This document shows positions 53,246-61,771 of a DNA stretch of 64,000 nt, one piece after another. The translations under genes were made by a program, and so were the position numbers. The notes beneath the pieces were generated by a model that saw nothing but the letters and a program-made list of their open reading frames with translations, was not told the DNA's origin and made no database searches. This stretch comes from Streptacidiphilus pinicola (GTDB taxonomy: Bacteria > Actinomycetota > Actinomycetes > Streptomycetales > Streptomycetaceae), in contig NZ_QKYN01000037.1 in the NCBI RefSeq assembly GCF_003258295.1, positions 143,700-207,699 of the forward strand, in the 5' to 3' direction. Each line of letters begins with the position of its first letter. Position 1 is the first letter of the stretch.

Positions 53246-53563
53246 TCAGCCCACCCGCCTGCGCGCGGCGACCTTCCGCGCCTGCGCGGTCTCCCTGGCA
53301 CAGCCGACCGCATGGGAGAGAACGGTGACCGGGTGCTGCCGCACCGCTATACGCAGCTCCTGCACGGTTTCCCGCAGCCGCCCGAACTCGGCGATGTCCT
53401 CCTCCGCCCACCGGGCGCGCTGCAGCGCCTGCCCCGGCTCGGGGAACCGCGCCCGGTACTCCGCGGTCTTGCTCTGGGCGAAGTCGGCAAGCGCGTTGTC
53501 CGCCTCGTCCAACTCACGCTGGAGTTGGACGAGATCGTCCGGGGCGGGAAGAGCGTCGGGCAT
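53246..53563 (-). CDS. Hypothetical coiled-coil protein
   Basis: The 105-aa protein is charged and helical (LVQLQRELDEADNALADFAQ ... FGRLRETVQELRIAV). It ends in a basic stretch ETAQARKVAARRRVG. No family is recognised. It converges on the HATPase gene across 39 bp. The ATG has a poor ribosome-binding site. The 215 bp upstream (53564-53778) hold no gene but include an AT-richer stretch near 53625-53650. Confidence 0.65.
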   Translation of the reverse strand: MPDALPAPDDLVQLQRELDEADNALADFAQSKTAEYRARFPEPGQALQRARWAEEDIAEFGRLRETVQELRIAVRQHPVTVLSHAVGCARETAQARKVAARRRVG

Positions 53564-53778
53564 ATGACAGAGCTTACGAATTCGACCCGGCGGCGTCACT
53601 AGGCGACCACCGGGTGACACTTCGTCACATCCACTAGTAATACTGGGAGTTGGCGGGCCGAACCGCCATCGGCCACCCACCCGATCACGGAACGCTTCCA
53701 TCCTATCGCCTTGCGTCACCCGCCGTGGCCACTTCCCGCAGCCGCTCCACCACAGCCCCGTCGCGGCGCGGTCGCCGC

Positions 53779-54051
53779 TCAGCCGCCGCTCAGCGCCGCG
53801 TCGCAGTCGAGGCAGCGGCGGCTGTGGTACTCCGGCGGGTACCAGGGCGCGCCCGTGTCGGCCGGGGTGTAGGGCTCGGGTTCCAGCTCGTCCACGGGCT
53901 GGCCGCAGAGGGTGTGCGCCGAGGGGTCGGTGGCCGTGACCGGCGCGGCGTGCACCGCGCGGACCCGCGCGCCGATGTCGGCCTCGCCCACGTCGGCGTC
54001 CACCACCTCCGTGGCGGGTTCCAGCTCCAGCAGCACCGCGATCGCACCCAC
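53779..54051 (-). CDS. Hypothetical protein with CxxC near the C-terminus
   Basis: The 90-aa product begins MGAIAVLLELEPATEVVDAD. It has LCGQPVDELEPE and ends RRCLDCDAALSGG, so three or more Cys could bind zinc, although only one CxxC is evident. It starts at GTG with GAGGG close by. No family is recognised. Confidence 0.6.
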   Translation of the reverse strand: MGAIAVLLELEPATEVVDADVGEADIGARVRAVHAAPVTATDPSAHTLCGQPVDELEPEPYTPADTGAPWYPPEYHSRRCLDCDAALSGG

Positions 54052-54188
54052 CCCTCGATCCTGCGCCGCCCCGCCGCCGCGCGCATCCGCAGGCGTCCGC
54101 GCGGCGCCGGGTGAGCCGTCCCGGGCGTCGGACCCGGCGGGTGCGGCGCCGGACGACTACCGTGATCACGCGGGCTCTCGCGGGACCC

Positions 54189-54242
54189 GCGGGACGCGGA
54201 CCGGGATTACAGTCCGCGGGACGCGGACCGGGATTCCGGTCC
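54189..54242. repeat. Two tandem 27-bp repeats
   Basis: Units 54189-54215 and 54216-54242 share their first 20 bases (GCGGGACGCGGACCGGGATT) and differ at only two of the remaining seven. They end 21 bp before the start codon of the BI-1 gene, inside its 5' leader. Confidence 0.75.
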
Positions 54243-54263
54243 GAAGCTGGGTACAGGAGGACC

Positions 54264-54914
54264 ATGTACGACACGACAACGGCCCGCCGGGGCTACGGCA
54301 TCTCCGCGAACACGCTGTTCGCGCGCACCATGACCTTCGTCGCGGGCACGGCCGGCCTCTTCGCCCTCGGCGCCTACGTCGGCCGCAACCTCGCCCACGC
54401 CGCGGGTCTGATCGCCTTCGTCGGGGCCTTCGTCTGCCTGATGGCGATGCGCTTCGCCGCCGCGCGCTCCCGCGAGGCGACCGTGGCCCTGCTGGGCGCC
54501 TTCGGCCTGCTCATGAGCGTGGCGGTCTCCCCCACCCTGGTCTACTACGCCACCGCCGACCCGCAGGCGCTGTGGCAGGCCGGCGGCGCGACCGCGCTGT
54601 TCATCGCGGCCCTGGGCTCCATCGGCTACGCCACCAACCGGGACCTGTCGGGGCTGGCCCGGATGAGCTTCTGGGCGCTGCTGGCCCTGCTGCTCTTCGG
54701 CATCGTGGCGATCTTCGTGCGGATCCCGCACAGCTCGCTCATCTACAGCGTGGTGGGCCTGGTGATCTTCGCCGGGTTCACCCTCTTCGACTTCCAGCGG
54801 CTGCGCCGCTCCCAGGACGTCGAGTCCGCGCCGCTGCTGGCCGCGTCCATCTTCCTGGACATCCTCAACGTGTTCCTGTTCTTCCTGAGCATCTTCGGCG
54901 GCCGACGCGACTGA
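54264..54914 (+). CDS. Bax inhibitor-1/YccA-family membrane protein
   Basis: This 216-aa protein has about seven helices. The family pattern runs from LFARTMTFVAGTAGLFALGA through VSPTLVYYATADPQALWQAG and IGYATNRDLSGLARM to the conserved end FTLFDFQRLRRSQDVESAPLLAASIFLDILNVFLF (two parts). CAGGAGG lies three bases upstream of the ATG. BI-1 family proteins are membrane ion-leak or stress proteins; the bacterial role is not settled. Confidence 0.87.
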   Translation: MYDTTTARRGYGISANTLFARTMTFVAGTAGLFALGAYVGRNLAHAAGLIAFVGAFVCLMAMRFAAARSREATVALLGAFGLLMSVAVSPTLVYYATADPQALWQAGGATALFIAALGSIGYATNRDLSGLARMSFWALLALLLFGIVAIFVRIPHSSLIYSVVGLVIFAGFTLFDFQRLRRSQDVESAPLLAASIFLDILNVFLFFLSIFGGRRD

Positions 54915-54945
54915 TCACGCGGCACCGCGCAGGGATAATCGACGG

Positions 54946-55548
54946 GTGAGCCCCGAGACGACCGAGATCCCCCGAGCCGACGCGACGCGCGCCCGGCTGC
55001 TGGACGCGGCCATCGCCGCCTTCGCCGAGAAGGGCTTCCGCGGCACCACGACGCGCGACATCGCCGCGGCGGCGGGCATGAGCCCGGCCGCGCTCTACGT
55101 GCACCACAAGTCCAAGGAGGAACTGCTCTTCCTCATCTCCAAGGCCGGGCACGAGGCCACCCTGCAGCTGGTCCTGGACGCGATCGGCCCCGCCGGGGAC
55201 GCGCCGGACGCCGCGCTGCGGCGGGTGATCCACGACTTCGCCGTGAGCCACGCCCGTGGCCAGACCACCGCGCGGATCGTCAACTACGAGCTGGCCTCGC
55301 TCACCCCCGAGCACCTGGCGGAGATCCGCGGCATCCGCCACCGGATCGAGGACGAGATCCGCGAGCTCGTCGAACGCGGCGTCACGGCGAACGTGTTCGA
55401 CACGCCCGACCCCCGCATGGCCTCGGTCGCGCTGCTCTCCCTCGGCATCGACATCGCCCGCTGGTACCGCGACGGGGGCCGCTGGACACCCGAGGACGTC
55501 GCGGCCCAGTACGCCGACATGGCCCTGCGCATCGTCGGCGCGCACTGA
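54946..55548 (+). CDS. TetR-family regulator with KstR-type C-terminal domain
   Basis: This 200-aa repressor has the helix-turn-helix TRARLLDAAIAAFAEKGFRG followed by TTTRDIAAAAGMSPAALYVH. The ligand domain (YELASLTPEHLAEIRGIRH ... SLGIDIARWYRDGGRW) matches the TetR_C_33/KstR-type class that usually binds acyl-CoA. It starts at GTG, 31 bp after the BI-1 gene. It converges on the zinc-ribbon gene with only three bases between them. The target genes are not evident nearby; lipid metabolism is the likely theme. Confidence 0.87.
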   Translation: MSPETTEIPRADATRARLLDAAIAAFAEKGFRGTTTRDIAAAAGMSPAALYVHHKSKEELLFLISKAGHEATLQLVLDAIGPAGDAPDAALRRVIHDFAVSHARGQTTARIVNYELASLTPEHLAEIRGIRHRIEDEIRELVERGVTANVFDTPDPRMASVALLSLGIDIARWYRDGGRWTPEDVAAQYADMALRIVGAH

Positions 55549-55551
55549 CCC

Positions 55552-55779
55552 TCAGTAGGGCTCGCGCACGGAGAAGAGCTCCAGGTGCCCGCAGCGCGTG
55601 CACCGGTAGGCGTCGATCTGCAGACGCTTGCGGCCCATCCTCTTGGCACCGCCGAAGGGCCCGCGCTCGATCGCCCCGGCGACCCAGCGGGTGTCGCCGG
55701 ATCCGCGGGGATCGTCGATGAAGCCCGGTTCGAGCTCCTGGGCGCCGCAGTGGGTGCACCGCTTCTCGTCGTCGGTCAT
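55552..55779 (-). CDS. Small zinc-ribbon protein
   Basis: The 75-aa protein has two CxxC pairs: CTHCGAQELEPGF near the start and YRCTRCGHLELFS near the end. The spacing fits a zinc ribbon (DUF6487-like), with a RWVAGAIERGPFGG segment between them. The function, possibly nucleic-acid or protein binding, is unknown. Confidence 0.75.
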   Translation of the reverse strand: MTDDEKRCTHCGAQELEPGFIDDPRGSGDTRWVAGAIERGPFGGAKRMGRKRLQIDAYRCTRCGHLELFSVREPY

Positions 55780-55921
55780 GGCCGGGCAGTGTAGCGAGCG
55801 CCGGGTGAAGGGGGACGCCGGACGGAGCACCTGCTGTCGCGGGCCGGTCGGAGTGAGCGTGTAATCAAAAAGGCGCGCTCCGATTCCGGGTCAGGCCCGG
55901 GCGAGCTGGAGAGGACCCCTG

Positions 55922-56536
55922 ATGCCCCGCACCGAGCGACACCCTTCCCCGCGTACCGTGGCCGCGGCCGCCGCGCTCGTCCTGGTCGCCGGAGCGGTGG
56001 GCGGGCTGAGCGCCTGTTCGAGCTCGGCCACGGGCAATTTCTCCGGCAGTGTGACCACCACGCAGCCGCCGACCGCCGGGAACTTCTCGGGCAGCGGGCC
56101 CTCGGCCCTGGAGTCGCTGGCGTCGGCCGGGCAGGGTGCCGCCTCGTCCGCGGCGGCGTCCGTTCAGGCGCAGGCGTCCGCGTTCGCGTCCTCCGTCGCG
56201 GCCGAGTCCGCGCGGACGAAGGCCGCGTACCAGGCCGCTCTCCAGCCCGTCTCCGGACGCGGCAACGCCGTTGGAGAGGTGTTCCTCACCGGCCTGCCGA
56301 AGGCGCAGACCGGCGGGCTGCACGCGGCCGTCGTCAACATCACCAACCACAGCGGCGCGACGTCCTCCTACGCCGTACAGGTCGACTGGACCGACACTTC
56401 CGGCCACGTGGTCGACAGCGACGTCGTCGGGACCGAGCACCTCGCCCCGGGGGCGAAGGCCACGCCGGTGGCGTTCACCACGAAGGACGCGGACCTGACC
56501 CTTGTCCCCGTCGTGGCCAAGGCACAACGCTTCTGA
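55922..56536 (+). CDS. Putative lipoprotein (FxLYD-like C-terminus)
   Basis: This 204-aa protein has a signal peptide (TVAAAAALVLVAGAVGGLSACSS), split here at LSAC, the lipobox. A low-complexity Ser/Ala/Gly region with a helical repeat (SAAASVQAQASAFASSVAAE) precedes a beta domain of the FxLYD kind (LHAAVVNITNHSGATSSYAV ... LAPGAKATPVAFTTKDAD). It is surface-anchored; function unknown. Confidence 0.75.
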   Translation: MPRTERHPSPRTVAAAAALVLVAGAVGGLSACSSSATGNFSGSVTTTQPPTAGNFSGSGPSALESLASAGQGAASSAAASVQAQASAFASSVAAESARTKAAYQAALQPVSGRGNAVGEVFLTGLPKAQTGGLHAAVVNITNHSGATSSYAVQVDWTDTSGHVVDSDVVGTEHLAPGAKATPVAFTTKDADLTLVPVVAKAQRF

Positions 56537-56619
56537 CCGCGCTTCTGACCGGCGCGCCCGGCCGGCGCGCCTGATCCCGCCGTCACCCGCACGACGGAGG
56601 GCCGAGGGGAGGAACGCGA

Positions 56620-57777
56620 GTGGCGCAGCGGTCGGTCCGACGGGTGCCCCAGCGGAGCCGCCCGGTGCGGCCCGCCCGGGACAGGGCCGTCGCACCGACG
56701 CCGGCCGCCACCCCGGGCAACGGGCTCGTGCCGCACGGGCTGCAGGTGATCGCGGGCTGGTGCTGGCGCCTGCTGGTGCTGGGGGCGACGATCTATGTGC
56801 TGTTCAAACTGCTGGCGCGGTTCCAGCCGGTCGCGGTCGCGGTCTTCCTCGGGCTGGTGATCGCGGCGCTGCTGCGTCCGCTGGCGGACCGTCTGAGCCG
56901 GGTGATGAAGCGGCCCCTGGCCGTCGTCTGCGCCTATGTCCTGTGCATCGTGCTGATCGCGGGCGGCTTCGCCCTGACGGGCTATCTGGTCGCGGGCGAG
57001 TCCGGCCACGTCACGCACCAGTTCGACACCGGGATCGCCCGGCTGGAGACCTGGTTGGAAGGCTCGCCCTTCCACATGCGGCCGGGCGCGCTGACGGGTC
57101 TGCAGCACAAGGTCACCTCGTTCATCTCCTCGCACCGCTCCACGCTGATCCAGAGCGCGCTGAGCGGCGCCACGCAGCTGGTCGAGGCGCTGACCGTGAT
57201 CGCGCTGGGCCTGTTCTGCTCGGTGTTCTTCGTCCACTCCGGGGAGCGGATGTGGGGCTGGAGCCGGGACCAGATCCCGGTGGACGCGCGCGGCCGGTGG
57301 GACCGGGCGGGCCGGGCGGCGTGGCGGGCGTTCGCCGGGTACATCCGCGGCATCATCCTGGTGGCCGGGACCAACGCGATCCTGGTCGGGATTGCGCTGT
57401 TCGTGCTGCGGGTGCCCTTCGCCGTCCCGCTGGCCGTGCTGGAGTTCCTGGCGGCGTTCGTGCCGCTGATCGGCTCCCCCTTCGCGCTCGCGGTGGCGAG
57501 CGTGGTGGCCCTGGCGGCGCGCGGGCCGGTGACGGCCTTGATCGTGCTGGCCCTCATCGTGGTGATCGGCCAGCTCGAGGGCCATCTGCTGCACCCGCTC
57601 ATCATGAGCTGGGCGGTCCGGCTCCACCCGGTGGTCGTGGCCATCTCCGTCATCGCGGGAACGATCGCCCTGGGCTTCGTGGGCGCTGTCGTGGCCGTCC
57701 CCTTCGTCTCCGTCGCCTGGGCGGTGATCCAGGCGGTACGCGCCCCGGAACCGGCGGCGGAATCCCGCAGCCCGTGA
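56620..57777 (+). CDS. AI-2E family transporter
   Basis: This 385-aa membrane protein has eight predicted helices in the order typical of the family. Motifs are FQPVAVAVFLGLVIAALLRP, RAAWRAFAGYIRGIILVAG, VPFAVPLAVLEFLAAFVPLIGS (two parts) and the C-terminal LEGHLLHPLIMSWAVRLHP. It starts at GTG behind GGGAGGAA. Members export autoinducer-2 or exchange Na+/H+. The substrate here cannot be told. It converges on the MerR gene. Confidence 0.9.
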   Translation: MAQRSVRRVPQRSRPVRPARDRAVAPTPAATPGNGLVPHGLQVIAGWCWRLLVLGATIYVLFKLLARFQPVAVAVFLGLVIAALLRPLADRLSRVMKRPLAVVCAYVLCIVLIAGGFALTGYLVAGESGHVTHQFDTGIARLETWLEGSPFHMRPGALTGLQHKVTSFISSHRSTLIQSALSGATQLVEALTVIALGLFCSVFFVHSGERMWGWSRDQIPVDARGRWDRAGRAAWRAFAGYIRGIILVAGTNAILVGIALFVLRVPFAVPLAVLEFLAAFVPLIGSPFALAVASVVALAARGPVTALIVLALIVVIGQLEGHLLHPLIMSWAVRLHPVVVAISVIAGTIALGFVGAVVAVPFVSVAWAVIQAVRAPEPAAESRSP

Positions 57778-57786
57778 CCCCAGCGG

Positions 57787-58401
57787 TCAGGTGTTGCGGC
57801 GGGCGGACTCGTTCTCCTGGGCCAGCCGCCGCAGCGCCAGCAGCGCCGGTTCCAGCAGGACGGTCAGCAGCAGGGCGCGTTCGGCCTGCTCCAGCGGGTC
57901 CGCGCGCGGGTCGAGCTGGTCGAGGTCGAGGACGGCGGTCCGCTCGGCCAGCTCGGCGTAGCCGAGCAGCGAGGCGTGGTCGAGTTCCGCGCCGAGTGAC
58001 CGCAGGGTCTCCAGGGTCTCGCCGAGCACGGCCCGGGCGGGGGCGTGCTCGGAGACGTTCCACCCGAGTTCGCCGATCAGGGCTTCCACCTCCCCTTCGG
58101 GCGGGTCCTCCGGCGCTGCCTCGTCGCCGACGGGTCGGGCTCCGAGCACCAGCCCGAGGACCTGGTGCAGCTCCCCCGCGCGGGCGGCCACCGCGCCGAG
58201 AACGTCCCGGGTGGCGCTCACGCTCAGGCCGCGCACGCCGATCAGCGCGCGCACCAGACGGAGTCGGCGCAGGTGGCCCTCGTCGTACTCGGCCTGGGTG
58301 GCGGCGGTGGCCCGGCCGGGCGGCAGCAGTCCCTCGCGCAGGTAGTACTTGATGGTCGGGGTCGGGATCCCGCTGCGGCGGCTCAGTTCGGAGATGCGCA
58401 C
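57787..58401 (-). CDS. MerR-family regulator
   Basis: The 204-aa protein has the MerR winged helix at its N-terminus (MRISELSRRSGIPTPTIKYY, then LREGLLPPGRAT). A helical effector region follows without conserved Cys, so it is not a metal sensor of the classic type. GTG 58401 is chosen because AAGGA lies eight bases upstream; the GTG at 58407 is too close to that site. It diverges from the small monooxygenase-like gene across an AT-rich region with an inverted repeat, probably its operator. Confidence 0.9.
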   Translation of the reverse strand: MRISELSRRSGIPTPTIKYYLREGLLPPGRATAATQAEYDEGHLRRLRLVRALIGVRGLSVSATRDVLGAVAARAGELHQVLGLVLGARPVGDEAAPEDPPEGEVEALIGELGWNVSEHAPARAVLGETLETLRSLGAELDHASLLGYAELAERTAVLDLDQLDPRADPLEQAERALLLTVLLEPALLALRRLAQENESARRNT

Positions 58402-58452
58402 GGCCACCTTCCTTTCCTCTGCTCCTCGGTTCCACTGGCAATTGGATACCAT

Positions 58453-58473
58453 CACTGTCTAATATAGATAGTG
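58453..58473. promoter_or_regulatory. Inverted repeat between MerR gene and its divergent neighbour
   Basis: CACTGTCT AATAT AGATAGTG is a 21-bp inverted repeat with one mismatch, in unusually AT-rich DNA for this genome. It lies between the MerR gene start (58401) and the divergent start at 58518. It is probably the MerR operator, overlapping a promoter. Confidence 0.6.
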
Positions 58474-58517
58474 CCACTATCCAGTATCGTGCGTTGCCGC
58501 CACGAGGAGCGCCAGCC

Positions 58518-58922
58518 ATGCCCACGTTGCCCTGGATCACCCCGAACCCCGCCACTCCCGGCACCCCGGCGGTCGTCATGGCCTCCCGGTTCGAAGTCCG
58601 CTCCCTGACCGACGTCCCGCGCTTCTTCGCGAGATCCCTCGCGATCTGGCGCCAACTGCGCACCGCGCCCGGCGCGTTGGGCGCCTCGCTGATCGCCCGG
58701 CCGCTTCGGCGCACCTTCTACACCCTCTCCGCCTGGGAGAGCCGCGAGGCGCTGAACGCCTTCGCCGCCGCCGAACCCCACCGCAGCACCATGACCGGCC
58801 TGCGCGCCACCATGCGGGAGTCCACCTTCACCTTCTGGGACGTCCCCACCGAGCAGCTCCCGATCACCTGGCCCGACGCCCACGCCCACATCGACGCCGA
58901 GCGCGCCCGGCAGCCCGCCTGA
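58518..58922 (+). CDS. DUF3291/ABM-like dimeric alpha-beta barrel protein
   Basis: This 134-aa protein has the small ferredoxin-like pattern of spheroidene-monooxygenase or ABM-type proteins: VMASRFEVRSLTDVPRFFAR, FYTLSAWESREALNAFAAAE and MRESTFTFWDVPTEQLP. The conserved Trp and His (WESREAL, EPHRSTM) suggest a small-molecule or haem-linked role. GAGGAG precedes the ATG. As the divergent neighbour of the MerR gene it is the likeliest regulated target. Confidence 0.75.
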   Translation: MPTLPWITPNPATPGTPAVVMASRFEVRSLTDVPRFFARSLAIWRQLRTAPGALGASLIARPLRRTFYTLSAWESREALNAFAAAEPHRSTMTGLRATMRESTFTFWDVPTEQLPITWPDAHAHIDAERARQPA

Positions 58923-58942
58923 CCTGCTCCTGAACGCAGCCG

Positions 58943-58968
58943 GCCCCGGCCCGGCGGGAGGCCGGGGC
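58943..58968. terminator. Hairpin terminator between convergent genes
   Basis: GCCCCGGCC (58943-58951) pairs with GGCCGGGGC (58960-58968) across an eight-base loop. It lies between the gene ending at 58922 and the leftward phosphoesterase stop at 58999. Confidence 0.65.
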
Positions 58969-58998
58969 GGGGCCGCTGACGGAGCGTGGGCGACGGGG

Positions 58999-61767
58999 TC
59001 AGCCGTCGGTCTCCGAGGAGGGGAGGTAGGCGCCGGGGACCTGGTTGGGGGCGTAGATCTTGGTCTCGCCCGGGTACGGGGTGGTCCAGTTGTGGGTCTG
59101 GTACCAGACGAGGTGGTTCATCTGCGCCGGGTTGGCGTAGTCCGGGACCGCGTTCGGGCCGGTCAGGTGCTGCTGGGACTTCCAGGTGTCCCACTGGGCC
59201 GCCAGCGCGGACTCCGCCGGGGGCACCGCGACGGCCGAGGGAACCAGGGACGCCTTCGGGTCCTGCGGGGCCGGGTTGTCGACGCCGCACGGGGGCGGGG
59301 TGGACAGGCCGCCGGTGAGCGAGGTGCGGTTCGGGACCGCGTTGAACGGCGTGTAGTCCGGCTTGCTGGTGAAGGCCGTGGTCATCGGCGTGGCCGCGGT
59401 GTCCTTCTGGTTCATCGGGTGGATCCCGAGGATCTGCTCGATGGTGCGGACCATCGTGATCTGGGTGTAGTAACGGTCGTCGACCGTGCCGTGCTGCGCC
59501 CAGGGACTGATGATCTGGATCGGGGCACGGTGGCCGTCGACGTGGTCGAGGCCGGCCTGGGAGTCGTCCTCGACGACGAATATCGCCGAGTCCTTCCAGT
59601 ACTTGCTGTGCGAAATCTCGTCGATGACCTTGCCGGTGGCCAGGTCGTTGTCGGCGACCATGGAGGCCGGGGCGGCCGGGCCGCCGGTGTGGTCGCTGGA
59701 GAGCCACAGCATGTTGAGGTTGGCCGGGCCGTTCTTCTCGAAGTCCTGCTTCCAGATCTCGTACCGGTACTGGTCCGGCACGCTCAGGTCGAACTTCGGG
59801 TAGCCGGTGACCGAGACGTTGTTGAGCGACGGGATCGGCGAGGTCGAGTCCAGGGTGTAGGCGCTGCCCTGGCCGCTCGCGTCCATCGTCTTGGCGTCGC
59901 AGTACAGGTTCTGCCAGCTCGCGCCCGCGGGCTTGGTCAGGAACTGCTGGAACTCCCCGAAGTCGCGCACCGACTTGCCGGCCGCCTGGGCGCCGGTCCA
60001 CAGGAAGCCGGACTTCTGGTGGCCGAGGGCGTCGTCCTCGGTGTCGTAGCTGCGGGTGTACTCGCCGGCGGAGGACTCGGTGTACTCCGGGTCGTCGGCC
60101 TGCATCAGCCAGTTGTGGCCCTCGGCGGAGTTGGTGCCGATGTCGTAGGTGTTGTCGTAGAGGCCGAACTGCGAGGCCAGTGCGTGCTGGTTCGGCGTCA
60201 CGTTCTCGCCGAACTGGGCCAGCGCCGGGTCGCCGTTGCCCTGCGGCATGTCCCCGAAGAGCTGGTCGTAGGTGCGGTTCTCCTTGACGATCAGGAAGAC
60301 GTGCTTGATCGTCGACGGGTCGCCGATGCGGGCCGGGACCGCCACGGGCTTGGCGCGGTGCTGGTCGGCCAGGGCGAGCGCGTGGCCGGTCCAGCCGTTC
60401 TGCTGGAAGACCTTGGGCGTCTCGTCGTTGCGGATGACGCGGTCGCTGGGGAGCTGGAACTGCGTCAGGCTGGACGTCGTGTCGTGGGTGTTGTGCGCGC
60501 CGCTGGCGTCGGGGCGCAGCGCGTCGATGCCGCGGGTGTTGGAGACGACGACGTTGTTGCCGACGGTGGCGATGTCCGTCGGGAAGTAGTCGGTGGGCAG
60601 CAGGCCCACGTAGCTGACCGGCTCCTGCGGGCTGGTGTAGCGGTAGACGGCGACGGCGTTGGCCCGGCCGAGGGTCACCAGCAGGTGGCCGTCGTCGGTG
60701 AGGGTCACCGCGTCGGGCTCGTAGCCGACCTTGGCCTCCGGCCAGGGCTGGGTGGCGATGGTCTGCACGACCTTGTCGCGCTTGGTGTCGATGACCGACA
60801 CATCGTTGGAGTTGGTGTCGGTGACGAAGACCGCGCCGTTCTTGGCGTAGACGGTCGTCGGGTGCAGGCCCACCTTGATGGACTTGACGGCGGCGGAGGC
60901 GTCGGCGAGGTCGATGACGCTGACCGAGCCGGTGGTGGTGGCGCCGGTGACCGGGCTGGCCGGGACCTGCGTGCCGTAGGAGTTGAGGGTGGACTCGCCG
61001 GGCTTGGCGGCGCGCCCGCCCTCGTTGCTGACGTAGAGCTTGCCGCCGACCAGGGCCATGCCGCGCGGCGCGTTGCCGACGGTCCAGCTCTGCTGGATCG
61101 CGCCGGTGGCGGCATCGATGGCGACGACCCGGTTCTGGCCGTTGACGGCGCCGTAAACGGTCTTGCCGTCGGCAGAGAAGACGGCCGCGGCGACGAGGGC
61201 CTGCTCGCCGTTCTGGGCCGCGATCGGGACGGCGACGGGGTTGCTGAGCGAACCGTCGGGGTTGACGGTGAACTTGGTGTAGCCGTCGGACTGGCCGAGC
61301 CACAGCTGGCTGCCGTCGGGCGAGTAGACCGGGGCCTCCTGGCCGACGGCGCCACTGGCGATGTGCAGGTCGTCGACGGAGGCGCTGCCGACGCGCTGCT
61401 GCACCTTGCCGGTCTGGAGGTTGACCACGACCAGGGCCGCGTCGCCGTCGGCGACCGTGGCGGCGAGGTGGCCGCCGTCGGGGCTGACCCGGGAGCCCAT
61501 GATCTTGCCGTCGTTGATGACGAGCCGGGTGCCGTAGGGGTTGATGTACTGGTCGGCGGAGACGACCTCGCCCTTGGCGTAGGTCTGGCCGACCTGCTCG
61601 GTGCCGAACTGGCGGGTCTCGGCGACGGCGGTGCCGGTGGCCACCGCGACGGCCGTGATGCATGCCGTCACCAGCGTCGCCTTGCGGCCGACGCGCCGGC
61701 CGAGAAGGACGAGGCCCTCACTGTCGGAGCGAGTCTCCTGGACACGCCGGCGGCGCGTTACCTGCAT
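58999..61767 (-). CDS. Secreted bifunctional YncE-like propeller/phosphoesterase
   Basis: This 922-aa protein has an N-terminal export segment (ATLVTACITAVAVATGTAVA after a basic region). Residues 75-440 form a YncE-like beta-propeller with repeats such as GSVSVIDLADASAAVKSIKV and DVSVIDTKRDKVVQTIA. From about 470 comes a phosphoesterase domain of the alkaline phosphatase superfamily: HVFLIVKENRTYDQLFGDMP at the metal and nucleophile site, SAEGHNWLMQ, and AIFVVEDDSQAGLDHVDGHR near the C-terminal metal ligands. Such fusions are common in actinobacteria; the substrate (phospholipid or phosphate ester) is not known. It lies four bases after the ABC permease gene. ATG 61767 follows AAGGGA. Confidence 0.9.
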   Translation of the reverse strand: MQVTRRRRVQETRSDSEGLVLLGRRVGRKATLVTACITAVAVATGTAVAETRQFGTEQVGQTYAKGEVVSADQYINPYGTRLVINDGKIMGSRVSPDGGHLAATVADGDAALVVVNLQTGKVQQRVGSASVDDLHIASGAVGQEAPVYSPDGSQLWLGQSDGYTKFTVNPDGSLSNPVAVPIAAQNGEQALVAAAVFSADGKTVYGAVNGQNRVVAIDAATGAIQQSWTVGNAPRGMALVGGKLYVSNEGGRAAKPGESTLNSYGTQVPASPVTGATTTGSVSVIDLADASAAVKSIKVGLHPTTVYAKNGAVFVTDTNSNDVSVIDTKRDKVVQTIATQPWPEAKVGYEPDAVTLTDDGHLLVTLGRANAVAVYRYTSPQEPVSYVGLLPTDYFPTDIATVGNNVVVSNTRGIDALRPDASGAHNTHDTTSSLTQFQLPSDRVIRNDETPKVFQQNGWTGHALALADQHRAKPVAVPARIGDPSTIKHVFLIVKENRTYDQLFGDMPQGNGDPALAQFGENVTPNQHALASQFGLYDNTYDIGTNSAEGHNWLMQADDPEYTESSAGEYTRSYDTEDDALGHQKSGFLWTGAQAAGKSVRDFGEFQQFLTKPAGASWQNLYCDAKTMDASGQGSAYTLDSTSPIPSLNNVSVTGYPKFDLSVPDQYRYEIWKQDFEKNGPANLNMLWLSSDHTGGPAAPASMVADNDLATGKVIDEISHSKYWKDSAIFVVEDDSQAGLDHVDGHRAPIQIISPWAQHGTVDDRYYTQITMVRTIEQILGIHPMNQKDTAATPMTTAFTSKPDYTPFNAVPNRTSLTGGLSTPPPCGVDNPAPQDPKASLVPSAVAVPPAESALAAQWDTWKSQQHLTGPNAVPDYANPAQMNHLVWYQTHNWTTPYPGETKIYAPNQVPGAYLPSSETDG

Positions 61768-61771
61768 GGAG

